Below are positions 8,700-16,719 of a DNA stretch of 28,445 nt, one piece after another (position 1 is the stretch's first letter; every line of letters begins with the position of its first letter). The DNA comes from CAZGSG01 sp964528095 (GTDB lineage Bacteria > Bacteroidota > Bacteroidia > Chitinophagales > Chitinophagaceae). A program made the translations under genes and the position numbers. The notes beneath the pieces were generated by a model. It did no database searches and had not been told where the DNA came from. It saw nothing but the letters and a program-made list of their open reading frames with translations. Location: assembly GCA_964528095.1 (NCBI GenBank), contig CAZGSG010000031.1, positions 1 to 28,445 on the forward strand, in the 5' to 3' direction.

Positions 8700-9314
8700 T
8701 TAAGATCCGAATTTCCATCCTGCAAATACCTGCACCACATCATTTTTAGCCCTGATATCCGGAATAAATGAAGGCGTACGACCGGGCTGCGGTTCTTTAT
8801 ATAATTTCCCCAGGCTGAAATTGGCCCTTGCGCCAAGTATCAACCCTTTTACCGGGTGAATTTCTACACCGGCTGCAAATCCATAATCAAAACGGTTATA
8901 CAGATCGGTCATCTTGCTGACCGGGTTGGCTGTGCCGGTAGCTTTTGTACTGTCTGCTTTTGCATTGATCAAATAAGCAAACTGGAAGCCCGCCTGCAAC
9001 TGTACAAATTTTGTAAGATTGATTCCCATGAGCTGGGGTAAAATAATATAATCCAGGTCTACACTACCGGTGTTCGTGCCCGTCTCAAAATTATATCCCT
9101 GTCGTGAAAAGATAAGTTCTGTGCGTGAACTGATCAGTCCCTTTGCTGAAGGCGCAAGAAAGACCCCGGCATGAAAACCCGAGCGGCTGCTGCTATTGAT
9201 CTGTTTGGCATTGCTGATGGAAGAATAGTTATAACCGGCTTTAAGTCCCAGTTGCGCAAATAATGAAAACGGAAATAACAATAAAGCAAAAAATATAGCA
9301 CGTTTCATTTTCAT
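8700..9314 (-). CDS. Small outer-membrane beta-barrel (PorT/OMP_b-brl-like) protein
   Basis: The 204-residue product has a signal peptide (MKMKRAIFFALLLFPFSLFAQ, cleavage after about residue 20). An eight-strand-like barrel follows, opening with LGLKAGYNYSSISN and containing GFHAGVFLAPSAK, VQLQAGFQFAYLINAK, FDYGFAAGVEIHPVKGLILGARANFSLG and VVQVFAGWKFGS. The GxKAGxN opening and barrel-end motif are typical of the porin-family outer-membrane proteins of Bacteroidota; ligand unknown. A second in-frame ATG two codons later is also possible. A perfect TATTTTTG element lies 34 bases upstream on the same strand (9356 to 9349). Confidence 0.85.
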   Translation of the reverse strand: MKMKRAIFFALLLFPFSLFAQLGLKAGYNYSSISNAKQINSSSRSGFHAGVFLAPSAKGLISSRTELIFSRQGYNFETGTNTGSVDLDYIILPQLMGINLTKFVQLQAGFQFAYLINAKADSTKATGTANPVSKMTDLYNRFDYGFAAGVEIHPVKGLILGARANFSLGKLYKEPQPGRTPSFIPDIRAKNDVVQVFAGWKFGS

Positions 9315-9348
9315 GGTAGGTTTATAAATGGGTAAATAAAATTCGGGT

Positions 9349-9356
9349 CAAAAATA
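9349..9356 (-). promoter_or_regulatory. Putative -7 element TATTTTTG of the small barrel protein gene
   Basis: On the minus strand the sequence reads TATTTTTG, an exact TAnnTTTG match, leaving a leader of roughly 30 bases before the ATG at 9314. A clear -33 TTTG at the expected spacing is not seen. Confidence 0.4.
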
Positions 9357-9449
9357 GACAGGGGGGATAGGCGCAGGAAATCAATTCCTGTATGTATTGC
9401 GATAGAAAGTGGATGAGTTGGGAATTTGCCTGTTCAGGATACGCAGTGC

Positions 9450-10502
9450 TTACATTTCATTCTCAAAATATAACTTATAATATTTTCGGCCATCCTGGTC
9501 TACGCCCTGTTCGATCAGCTCGCGGTTGCCGTGAATATAGATATGAAAATTCCGATCGAGTTTAAGCACGCTTTTAAAGACTCTTGCCTGTTTTTTGACA
9601 GCCGCATTCGAAATTGAAAAAGTGTCGCCGATAGGAATATCAAACTCCTGTTCGTATTCCTGTTTATATTGTTTGAAGAGATTAATCCCTTTTTTGTCAC
9701 CAATCACTTCGCTGGCAAATTCATCGAGATCGAAACTGTCTTTTTCCTTAAAATATTTCATCGACCGGTTCAGCATATCAATTTTGTCGGCCTTGGATAC
9801 ATCATACTCTTCGTCAATTTTTTGTGTTACAAAATTCTTATACACATGCAGTGTAGTGTGCGTCTGGTTATACTCGTCATTGCGGACTTTTAATTTCAGG
9901 AAATCATCTACCCAGTAAGCGGCTTCCGTGTTCTTATTCGTTTGATCGATCACGGCTATTTTATATCCTTCTTCTTTACCGGTATTAAAAATAAGACAAC
10001 CCTTATCCAGTTTTTTGATATTGATCGCTTCCTCTTCATACTCCAGTTGAAAATCTTTTTTCGCTCTTACTACTTTTAGAAAGGTTTCTTTTGTTTCTGA
10101 TTTAAAAATGCCGATAGCATCAAGCAATTCACCTTCTATTTGTACATTGGTGAAATAAGCAAGATATAATTCTCCCGATTTAATTTTGGGATGTGTGGAA
10201 ATATCATGCAGGTGATTGACGATCTGCCTTGATGCTTCATGCAGGATCGTTTTATCCTGGAAGATCAGTTCTGCAAAATGAAAAACGGTATTCAACCGAA
10301 GATCGCCGGCGGGATGAGTGAAATGATACGTCTCGTTATTTTTTTCAAAAGGATTCAGGAAATATTGCATTAACAATTTATCCAATATCTCGTCCTCCTG
10401 GGTAAAAGCTTCCTCGGAAAGTACAGGGTCTTCCCCTGTCAGTTTGTTTCCGGCCTGGTGAATAGACAAATGTGTAAGTGCGGCTTCAAAATAAGAGATC
10501 AT
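9450..10502 (-). CDS. Nucleoid-associated protein, NdpA/YejK family
   Basis: Choosing the ATG at 10502 (MISYFEAALTHLSIHQAGN) gives 350 residues; an in-frame TTG at 10520 would add six residues but is less likely. The order of conserved segments fits the NdpA/YejK family of nucleoid-associated proteins: the start above, YFLNPFEKNNETYHFTHP, GELYLAYFTNVQIEGELLDAIGIFKSE, an acidic/charged middle, and the C-terminal NFHIYIHGNRELIEQGVDQDGRKYYKLYFENEM. In Bacteroidota this is a common single gene; the E. coli YejK relative binds the nucleoid. No signal peptide or membrane segment. It is alone on this strand, with the YccF gene 81 bases upstream in the same direction. Confidence 0.85.
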   Translation of the reverse strand: MISYFEAALTHLSIHQAGNKLTGEDPVLSEEAFTQEDEILDKLLMQYFLNPFEKNNETYHFTHPAGDLRLNTVFHFAELIFQDKTILHEASRQIVNHLHDISTHPKIKSGELYLAYFTNVQIEGELLDAIGIFKSETKETFLKVVRAKKDFQLEYEEEAINIKKLDKGCLIFNTGKEEGYKIAVIDQTNKNTEAAYWVDDFLKLKVRNDEYNQTHTTLHVYKNFVTQKIDEEYDVSKADKIDMLNRSMKYFKEKDSFDLDEFASEVIGDKKGINLFKQYKQEYEQEFDIPIGDTFSISNAAVKKQARVFKSVLKLDRNFHIYIHGNRELIEQGVDQDGRKYYKLYFENEM

Positions 10503-10582
10503 ACCAATAACAATTATCAATGAACGGCGAAATAAACCAATAAATCCGGATCTTTTATTTTCCGTAAAAAAAATCGGGTAAA

Positions 10583-10957
10583 TCAGGCAGGAAGAATCCT
10601 TTTCCCGAAAGGCATCAGAGATATTTCAATTAACTTAAAATGCTGGCGGCCCCAGGGTATGCCGACAATCGTGATGCTCAGCAAAAGCCCCATGACAAGA
10701 TGTACAAGAGCGGTATACCAGCCGCCGCAGATGATCCAGATAAGGTTAAATAGAGTACTCAAACAGCCGGGAGTTTGCGGATCATTCACTACTTTTTTAC
10801 CAAATGGCCATAAAACAAGACTGGCAAGTTTAAAACATTGAAGTCCCCAGGGTATCCCGACAATTGTTAAACATAATACAAGTCCTCCGATCAGGTAGCC
10901 AAGCGCTGCCAGCAAACCTCCAAACAGGAGCCAAATAAGATTGCCTATTCCATTCAT
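10583..10957 (-). CDS. yccF: YccF domain protein (inner membrane)
   Basis: The 124-residue protein consists of two copies of the YccF motif: GNLIWLLFGGLLAALGYLIGG with CLTIVGIPWGLQCFKLASLVLWPFGKK, then NLIWIICGGWYTALVHLVMGL with SITIVGIPWGRQHFKLIEISLMPFGKR. The repeated TIVGIPWGxQxFKL and PFGK signatures are diagnostic of the family. Each half supplies membrane helices. Function is not established. A TATTTTTG element sits four bases before the ATG, so the transcript may be leaderless. Confidence 0.9.
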   Translation of the reverse strand: MNGIGNLIWLLFGGLLAALGYLIGGLVLCLTIVGIPWGLQCFKLASLVLWPFGKKVVNDPQTPGCLSTLFNLIWIICGGWYTALVHLVMGLLLSITIVGIPWGRQHFKLIEISLMPFGKRILPA

Positions 10958-10961
10958 TTAG

Positions 10962-10969
10962 CAAAAATA
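10962..10969 (-). promoter_or_regulatory. Putative -7 element of yccF, leaderless arrangement
   Basis: Read on the minus strand, TATTTTTG is followed by four bases (CTAA) and the yccF ATG. The exact TAnnTTTG match this close to the start codon predicts a transcript starting at or next to the ATG. Confidence 0.45.
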
Positions 10970-11097
10970 CAAACTGGAAATTCCAAAGCCCATAAATTTG
11001 AGAATAGGCCTATTAATCATGTAATCTGACCTGTTAATTTCCGGATTTTCGAATTTCTATTGGTATGTTTTTTGCATTTTCTGGAAAAACCACTTAG

Positions 11098-11304
11098 ATG
11101 AAGACAAAAAACAGGATACTTTTAGCAGCTGCGGCAGCCACTATGGCTGGAATTTTTGTATATGCCTATACTCAAAAACGGATTAAGAAAAACAAGCAGC
11201 GTAGCCGGGTGGCCGACGAAGGATATGAGACAGCACATGATGTACTTTTTCCTAATTCCAGGAGCAAACGTAAACGGAATTATGGACAGGAATACACACT
11301 TTGA
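11098..11304 (+). CDS. Small hypothetical membrane-anchored basic protein
   Basis: The 68-residue product has one hydrophobic helix near the N-terminus (about 7-24, ILLAAAAATMAGIFVYAY) followed by a highly basic tail (QKRIKKNKQRSRV, SRSKRKRNYGQ). It resembles the small YtxH-like or phage-holin-neighbouring anchors only in general layout; I do not recognise a family. Its stop codon is 17 bases before the preferred ATG of the next gene, suggesting co-transcription. A T-rich stretch and TATG before the gene could hold a promoter but no exact element is seen. Confidence 0.6.
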   Translation: MKTKNRILLAAAAATMAGIFVYAYTQKRIKKNKQRSRVADEGYETAHDVLFPNSRSKRKRNYGQEYTL

Positions 11305-11321
11305 CGATTAATTTTTTTGAT

Positions 11322-11771
11322 ATGGCAATGCTAAAGGAAAAGATAGATTCTTTTTTTGATGCCTATGCCGCACGGGTTAATTCTTTTTTACAGGGCGCTG
11401 AGGCTGATACGGACGGTGCAGTAAAAGCTTTTGCCGATTGTTTTGTAGAAGCCAGTCCTGTTGGAATAATCTGTGGTCGTAATGATGAGGAGTTTAAAAA
11501 AGCGATCCCGAAAGGATATGCATTTTACAAGAGCATTGGTACTAAATCAATGGCTATTGTTTCCAAAAACATTACGGAACTGGATGAATACCATGTTATG
11601 GTAAAAGTCAACTGGTCGTCAGTGTACCTGCCTGAAAATAAAAAGGAGATCGTTATTGATTTTGATGTTATTTATTTTCTTCAGTGCAAGGATCAGTCGC
11701 TGAAAATATTCGCTTATATAACAGGCGATGAACAAAAAGTACTAAAAGAGAAAGGATTACCCGATAAATAG
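11322..11771 (+). CDS. Hypothetical protein with SnoaL/NTF2-like features
   Basis: ATG at 11322 (MAMLKEKIDSFFDAYAARVN) gives 149 residues; a TTG at 11301 overlapping the previous stop is possible but less likely. The layout, an N-terminal helix pair with FFDAYAARVNSFLQG and VKAFADCFVEASPVGIICG, then strands DEYHVMVKVNWSSVYL and KEIVIDFDVIYFLQCKDQSLKIFAYITGDE, resembles an NTF2/SnoaL-type cone fold, which often binds small molecules or acts as a dimeric enzyme. No catalytic residues can be named. It probably forms a small operon with the preceding gene. Confidence 0.7.
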   Translation: MAMLKEKIDSFFDAYAARVNSFLQGAEADTDGAVKAFADCFVEASPVGIICGRNDEEFKKAIPKGYAFYKSIGTKSMAIVSKNITELDEYHVMVKVNWSSVYLPENKKEIVIDFDVIYFLQCKDQSLKIFAYITGDEQKVLKEKGLPDK

Positions 11772-12089
11772 CTTATTTCCCAGGGGGCGACTATTCCTTG
11801 TTCATACCTGCCCGCCTTTTATTAACTCATTCCGCATTTATTTTATTCTTTTTGTTTAAAGTCGTATCGTATGCACACGTATAAAGTGGGTTTGAACAGT
11901 TGCCTGGTAGCGAATCTTCAAAAATGATGGCCCTGGTGAAAGTATTCAGACGGGTTAGCAAAATAGAATGATACTCTATACAATTAGCCTACTTTGCAGT
12001 GAAATGCTTCATTTCAGGACACCTGGATGACAGGTCAGACAAATCTGGTACAGTTTTATATATCATTTAAAAATAAATAAACCACCTGT
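11772..12089. other. Gene-free region before the AI-2E family permease
   Basis: No coding region is supported in these 318 bases. A 7-bp perfect hairpin TGAAATG-CTT-CATTTCA lies at 12000-12016, and ACCTG/CAGGT (12021-12025, 12031-12035) forms a small second inverted repeat just after it. TACTTTGC at about 11989 is a near match to a -7 element. These could be the promoter and leader of the permease gene. Confidence 0.4.
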
Positions 12090-13196
12090 ATGGCTGCCGA
12101 GAACCAACCTTCACCGTTCTACCTGAAGTTTACTATGAACCTGCTTGCAATCGTGTTGCTTGGAGGGATCATTTATATCGGTAGTGATATCCTGATGCCG
12201 CTTTTCTTTGCTATTGTTCTGGCTATCTTATTATTACCTGTCAATAACTGGCTTGTAAGAAGAAGATTTCCGAAAGTTCTGGCAATGTTGCTCTCTATCC
12301 TGCTTGCGCTTATATTTATTGGGGGTATTATCTACTTTCTTTCTTCGCAGGTATCAAGTTTTGCAAATGATCTTCCCGCTATCAAACAACATTTGAATGA
12401 TCATATTCATACGGTTAAAAAATGGGTAAGCCAGCAATTCAACTTCAGTTACAAACAACAGGACAAAGCGATACAGGATGCGACAGCAGATATAAAGGGC
12501 TCGGGCACGACCATCGTAGGCACAACTATTTTTACGGCTGTGCAGGCTTTGTTAATGGTTGTACTATTGCCGCTCTATACCTTCCTGATAATGTACTATC
12601 GTGGTTTGATCAGGAAATTTTTTATTGATAGCTTCCAGGAGAAACATCATGAAAGCGTGCAGGAAGTAATGCAGGAATCCAAGAATATTGTGCAGGGTTA
12701 TATGGTTGGTTTACTTATTGAAATGGCAATTGTAGCAGCACTCAATGCAACTGGGTTTTTGATCGTGGGCATCCAGTATGCGATTTTCCTGGCAGTACTT
12801 GCTGCTATCCTTAATATGATACCTTATGTGGGAATGCTGGTAGCTACCGTCATCTGTATGGCCATTACGCTCACTACATCCACCGAACTCACCGATATCA
12901 TATGGGTTGGAGTGACGCTGTTGATAGTACAGTTTATCGATAACAACCTGCTGATGCCTTATGTAGTAAGTTCCAAAGTGCGGATCAATGCACTGGTAAG
13001 TATTATTGGCGTATTAATCGGAGGCGCTTTAGCGGGAGTATCAGGAATGTTCCTGTCAATACCGGGAATAGCAATTATGAAAGTCATATTCGACAGGGTA
13101 GAAGGACTGAAACCCTGGGGGATGCTGATGGGAGATGATCTTTCTATGCTGACTCCGAAAAAAAGGAAAAGACTGATAAAAGTGGAAAAAAAATAG
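12090..13196 (+). CDS. AI-2E family transporter (PF01594-type permease)
   Basis: The 368-residue protein has about eight membrane helices in the family order: two close N-terminal helices (LLAIVLLGGIIYIGSDILMPLFFAIVLAILLLP), a third after the RRRFPKVLAMLLSILLALIF stretch, a soluble insert (residues about 95-145), and then further helices. The conserved late segments AILNMIPYVGMLVA, VQFIDNNLLMPYVVSSKVRINALVSI and GVSGMFLSIPGIAIMKVIFDRVE match the AI-2E exporter / TqsA / YtvI family. The family exports diverse substrates, so 'AI-2' should not be taken literally. The last 53 bases overlap the 3' end of the convergent receiver gene. Confidence 0.92.
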   Translation: MAAENQPSPFYLKFTMNLLAIVLLGGIIYIGSDILMPLFFAIVLAILLLPVNNWLVRRRFPKVLAMLLSILLALIFIGGIIYFLSSQVSSFANDLPAIKQHLNDHIHTVKKWVSQQFNFSYKQQDKAIQDATADIKGSGTTIVGTTIFTAVQALLMVVLLPLYTFLIMYYRGLIRKFFIDSFQEKHHESVQEVMQESKNIVQGYMVGLLIEMAIVAALNATGFLIVGIQYAIFLAVLAAILNMIPYVGMLVATVICMAITLTTSTELTDIIWVGVTLLIVQFIDNNLLMPYVVSSKVRINALVSIIGVLIGGALAGVSGMFLSIPGIAIMKVIFDRVEGLKPWGMLMGDDLSMLTPKKRKRLIKVEKK

Positions 13197-13569
13197 CTGG
13201 TAATGCGCTACTCAGTGATTGTACTGTTTTATCAATCAGGTCGTAGCTAAAAGGCTTGGATAAAAATGAATGAACACCGGCTTTGAGCGCATTTTCCTTT
13301 AATCCTTCCAGCGTATCACCTGTGATCATGATCACCTGGATATTGCGGTTAAACGCCTTGATTTTTTTAATGAAACCAACCCCTGTTCCATCCGGTAAAT
13401 TGTTATCCAGGAAAATGACTTTGGGATTTACCTGCTCCATGCAATGGAGACCTTCTTTGAGGCTATGGGCAGTGGAAACATGCATTTTCCTGTTTGCCAG
13501 AATTCGTTTTAATAAATGGCACATATCCTCGTCGTCGTCAATAATCAGTACACTCAATGGCTCTTTCAT
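13144..13569 (-). CDS. Single-domain response regulator (receiver)
   Basis: From the ATG at 13569 the product has 141 residues, almost all one CheY-like receiver. It carries the acidic pocket D11-D12-D13, phosphoacceptor D55 (VIFLDNNLPDG), T83 (VIMITGD) and K105 (FLSKPFS), so phosphorylation should work. No output domain follows: the last about 20 residues (PAIFFPLLSVFSFFSESA) are hydrophobic and are encoded antisense to the permease 3' end, so the tail may be a consequence of the overlap. A TTG five codons upstream (13584) is a less likely start. The partner kinase is not in the window. Confidence 0.88.
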   Translation of the reverse strand: MKEPLSVLIIDDDEDMCHLLKRILANRKMHVSTAHSLKEGLHCMEQVNPKVIFLDNNLPDGTGVGFIKKIKAFNRNIQVIMITGDTLEGLKENALKAGVHSFLSKPFSYDLIDKTVQSLSSALPAIFFPLLSVFSFFSESA

Positions 13570-14605
13570 ACCCTGTATTTCCAAAATAGCAACAACAATT
13601 CAGCCATAGAATTACTGCTGGGTTTTGAATAGGGTGTGCATGAATTTGCCCAATTAATGATCCTGGGCGGTATTTTAGAAGCTATTTTCCCGGTTTTATA
13701 TTGTTAAACCCTATCCTTATTTTGGTTAACCTGTATATGTCCGGATCACTGATGAAGATTTTCAAAGGAGTTGGATGAATGACTTGTTTTGGATCAAGAG
13801 TAATGATTTTTTTGATAATTGAATAGCCAGACTTGTGGGCCGGGCTTTCGTACAATTACTATACGGGAAGATCAAATCCCTTACTCCACCTATTTGCTCC
13901 TATAGTCAGCATGCTCTTAAGTCAGCTCGAATAATCGGTCAGCCATTTCGGTATACTACTCAGAATAGTGCTACAAGTAATTCCCAGGCTGGTTACATGT
14001 ACTGCCGTTACGCGAGACCGTGTATGATCAACGAGCTTATTTATGATCTGTCTTTAGAACTGGTTTGCGCCATTGGGACTGGCTTGCCCGACAATCAACT
14101 TTTCCCATAGGTAATAAGTTTCCTGGCAATACTCTCGCCGGTCTTTATACGGTGAATGTACGGTGCTCCTTCGATACAAGCAGCCAACAAACACTCAATT
14201 AACACAGCTTAAACGCAGGGATTACACAGAGTTTGCCTGGGCTTGATCTGGGTGAGATCTGGGTTTGATCTGGGTGAGATCTGGGTTTGTACCTTATTAA
14301 CACCGAACCAACATCGGTGTATCTTATACTTGTCTTATACTGAAAAACTTTACAGGTAACCAGGGTTTATACTGGCCTGGCTTTACAATGAGTGAAAAGC
14401 TATAACAAGAGAAGCGGATTTTATCCGGTAATTAACAAATGATTAAACAAATATCTTATTAAAATAGCTGCCCCGTACCGGTTGCGATTCGCATTGTTTG
14501 ACCGGTTTTATTAATGCGGCGCTGTATATGGGGTATAATAGTTTCATACCGATTTCAGGCAGGTTATTTACTTTCGCAACAGGCTTCCCTTAAATAAAAT
14601 ACATT
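13570..14605. other. About 1 kb without a convincing gene
   Basis: An open frame at 13835-14110 (91 codons, GTG start) shows no family pattern and is not called. The interval contains an 11-bp tandem repeat at 14243-14286, a hairpin ACACCGA/TCGGTGT (14300-14306, 14314-14320), and a 9-bp direct repeat TCTTATACT (14322-14330, 14333-14341). It could be a decayed gene, an RNA-encoding region or a regulatory area. TACTTTCG at 14569-14576 is a near -7 element for the following acetyltransferase gene. Confidence 0.5.
14243..14286. repeat. 11-bp tandem repeat, four units (GATCTGGGT core)
   Basis: TTGATCTGGGT and GAGATCTGGGT alternate twice, giving two perfect 22-bp copies. A degenerate unit TTTGCCTGGGC precedes the array at 14232-14242. 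The 11-bp period is about one helical turn, which would put identical bases on one DNA face. Confidence 0.85.
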
Positions 14606-15178
14606 ATGTCCGCAATAAGACTGGCAACCAAAGCAGATGCAAAAGGTATCCTGGATATCTACTCTCCATATATAAGCAATACCAGTTTCACCTTTGAAAC
14701 AGAACTGCCTTCCATCGTATCTTTTGCGGAAAGAATAACAGGCTACTTGATTAATTGGCCATGGCTTGTATATGAAGTGGATGGCAGCATTGCGGGGTAT
14801 GCTTATGCATCCCGCTATCGTGAACGAACAGCCTATCAATGGTGCGTGGAGGTTTCTGTTTATGTTCACGACGATCACCAACGAAAGGGCATTGCAAAAC
14901 AATTGTATGGGCTATTGTTTAATATCCTGCGCAGGCAGGGATATAGAAATGTATATGCTGTCATCAATCTGCCGAATGATAAAAGTGTGGAGTTTCATGA
15001 AGCTGCCGGCTTTACCTACCTGGCCACTTACGAAAATGTTGGGTATAAATTAGGTAAATGGAAAAATGTAGGCTGGTGGCAATTACAACTGAATAGCTAT
15101 GACCTGGAGCCATCAGCGCCGATAAAGTTCTCCGATCTGCCAGCAGTAGAAATAATCACACTGCTGAGCAATAAATAA
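14606..15178 (+). CDS. GNAT N-acetyltransferase, phosphinothricin acetyltransferase-like
   Basis: The 190-residue protein is a full GNAT domain of the PAT/BAR/YncA type. It has the N-terminal IRLATKADAKGILDIYSPYI with the typical TFETE segment (29-33), central WLVYEVDGSIAGYAYASRYRERTAYQWCVEVSVYV, the acetyl-CoA P-loop Q92-R-K-G95-I-A97, and the C-terminal SVEFHEAAGFTYL and GYKLGKWKNVGWWQLQL. Members acetylate phosphinothricin, methionine sulfone or sulfoximine, or related small amines; the true substrate is unknown. The stop codon lies inside the left arm of a long hairpin terminator. Confidence 0.9.
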   Translation: MSAIRLATKADAKGILDIYSPYISNTSFTFETELPSIVSFAERITGYLINWPWLVYEVDGSIAGYAYASRYRERTAYQWCVEVSVYVHDDHQRKGIAKQLYGLLFNILRRQGYRNVYAVINLPNDKSVEFHEAAGFTYLATYENVGYKLGKWKNVGWWQLQLNSYDLEPSAPIKFSDLPAVEIITLLSNK

Positions 15179-15213
15179 AAACCATCCGCAGAGGATGGTT
15201 TTTATTTATTGCT
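15167..15213. terminator. Bidirectional intrinsic terminator, 21-bp perfect stem
   Basis: The arms 15167-15187 and 15193-15213 are perfectly complementary with a GCAGA loop. The GC part is ACCATCC/GGATGGT, flanked by A-rich and T-rich ends, so each strand shows a stem plus U-run. It sits between two convergent genes and overlaps the acetyltransferase stop codon. Confidence 0.85.
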
Positions 15214-15239
15214 ATTCTGGTAAGATATTGCTAAACCGG

Positions 15240-16472
15240 TTATCGGTTGCTCATTTCACTTGCTGTTGCTTTCTCTAAACTAATTTTTCCGGGATATACT
15301 TCCAGTGCTTTTTCCAGGCAATCCATTGCTTCATTAATTGCATTCAGGTTTAACACATAAGCAAGCCGCACTTCATTCTTACCAAGACCAGGCGTACCAT
15401 AAAAGCCGGTGGCGGGTGCCAGCATCACGGTCTGGTTTTTATAGGAGAATGACTCCAGCAGCCATTGACAGAATTTGTCGCTGTCGTCGATGGGCAATTT
15501 AGCGATCGCGTAAAATGCACCGCCGGGATTCGGACAAAACACGCCGGGCATTGCATTCAGCCGGCTTACGAGCAGGTCTCTACGACCCAGGTATTCTGCT
15601 TTGGGTTGATCAAAATAACTATCGGGCAGATCTACTGCCGCTTCACCAAGGATCTGCGCCAGTCCTGGCGGACTGAGCCTGGCCTGGGCAAATTTCATAG
15701 CCGCATCGTACACCGCTTTATTTTTTGTGACCAGTGCGCCGATCCTGGCTCCACAGGCACTATACCGTTTGCTGATGGTATCCATCAATACCACATGTTC
15801 TTCCAGCCCTTCCAGCTGCATGGCACTTATATATTCTCCATCATAGCAGAACTCCCTGTATGCTTCATCGCTGAAGAGGTAGAGATTATGTTTGATGCAG
15901 ATATCTTTTAAGGCTTCCATTTCTTCCCGGCTGTAGAGATAGCCCGTCGGATTATTGGGATTACATACCACAATGGCCTTTGTTTTGTCCGTGATCACCC
16001 GTTGAAACGCTTCAATCGGAGGAAGAGCGAACCCGTTTTCGATATGCGAAGTAATAGGTACGACAGTAACTCCCGCGGTGCAGGCAAACCCATTATAATT
16101 TGCATAAAAAGGCTCGGGGATCACAACTTCATCACCGGGATTGAGACAGGTAAAAAAACCAAAAAGTATGGCTTCGCTGCCCCCGGTCGTGATCATTATC
16201 TGGTCATGCGTCACATTTATTCCCACTCTTTTATAATACTGGACCAGTTTGCGGCGATAACTTTCATTTCCCGCACTATGACTGTACTCGAGTACCCGGA
16301 TGTCGGCATGTTTTACCGCATCCATTATAGCAGGTGGTGTTTCAATATCCGGCTGGCCAATATTCAGATGGAACACTTTGATTCCCTTCTTTTTAGCTGC
16401 TTCGGCGAAAGGGACCAGCTTACGGATAGGAGATGGCGGCATCTGCTGGCCGCGGTCTGAAATTGTTAACAT
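15240..16472 (-). CDS. PLP-dependent aminotransferase, class I/II (aspartate-type fold)
   Basis: The preferred start is the ATG at 16472 (MLTISDRGQQMPPSPIRKLV), giving 410 residues; a longer frame to 16559 adds 29 residues of unusual sequence and would place the start above the promoter element seen at 16484-16477. Diagnostic segments are LNIGQPDIETPP, TTGGSEAILFGFFTCLNPGDEVVIPEPFYANY, VVCNPNNPTGYLYSREEME, LFSDEAYREF, and the PLP lysine K235 in TISKRYSACGARIG. The C-terminal GGAFYAIAKLP and NEVRLAYVLN complete the fold-type I pattern. It is likely an aspartate, aromatic or alanine-type transaminase; substrate cannot be read from the sequence. Confidence 0.92.
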   Translation of the reverse strand: MLTISDRGQQMPPSPIRKLVPFAEAAKKKGIKVFHLNIGQPDIETPPAIMDAVKHADIRVLEYSHSAGNESYRRKLVQYYKRVGINVTHDQIMITTGGSEAILFGFFTCLNPGDEVVIPEPFYANYNGFACTAGVTVVPITSHIENGFALPPIEAFQRVITDKTKAIVVCNPNNPTGYLYSREEMEALKDICIKHNLYLFSDEAYREFCYDGEYISAMQLEGLEEHVVLMDTISKRYSACGARIGALVTKNKAVYDAAMKFAQARLSPPGLAQILGEAAVDLPDSYFDQPKAEYLGRRDLLVSRLNAMPGVFCPNPGGAFYAIAKLPIDDSDKFCQWLLESFSYKNQTVMLAPATGFYGTPGLGKNEVRLAYVLNLNAINEAMDCLEKALEVYPGKISLEKATASEMSNR

Positions 16473-16476
16473 GCGC

Positions 16477-16484
16477 CAAAGGTA
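16477..16484 (-). promoter_or_regulatory. Putative -7 element of the aminotransferase gene, leaderless arrangement
   Basis: On the minus strand TACCTTTG is followed by GCGC and ATG. The exact TAnnTTTG match four bases from the start codon supports the shorter start and suggests a leaderless mRNA. No matching -33 TTTG is obvious. Confidence 0.45.
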
Positions 16485-16719
16485 AGGCGAATCTGGAATT
16501 TGACGGTTAGTATAACCAATTTGTAAAACTTTCGTTAAATGGATTTTAGGATGCAGCATTTTGACTTTATTTCATAAAATATTGTTGTAACACATTTTAA
16601 GTATTACTGGAATACTATTTCCGGTGTACCTTTTCTGCGAATTAAAACTAATACCTATACACCCTTTTTACACTTAAACAACATATTCTAAACCGCAACC
16701 AAACAATAGTTTCCCGACG

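Noticed and set aside
13835..14110. 91-codon open frame in the gene-free kilobase
   Set aside because: GTG start, no family pattern, composition unlike neighbouring proteins, and no promoter or ribosome-binding evidence.
16473..16559. Longer N-terminus for the aminotransferase
   Set aside because: The added 29 residues are atypical and the -7 element at 16484-16477 would lie inside the gene; the ATG at 16472 fits family length.
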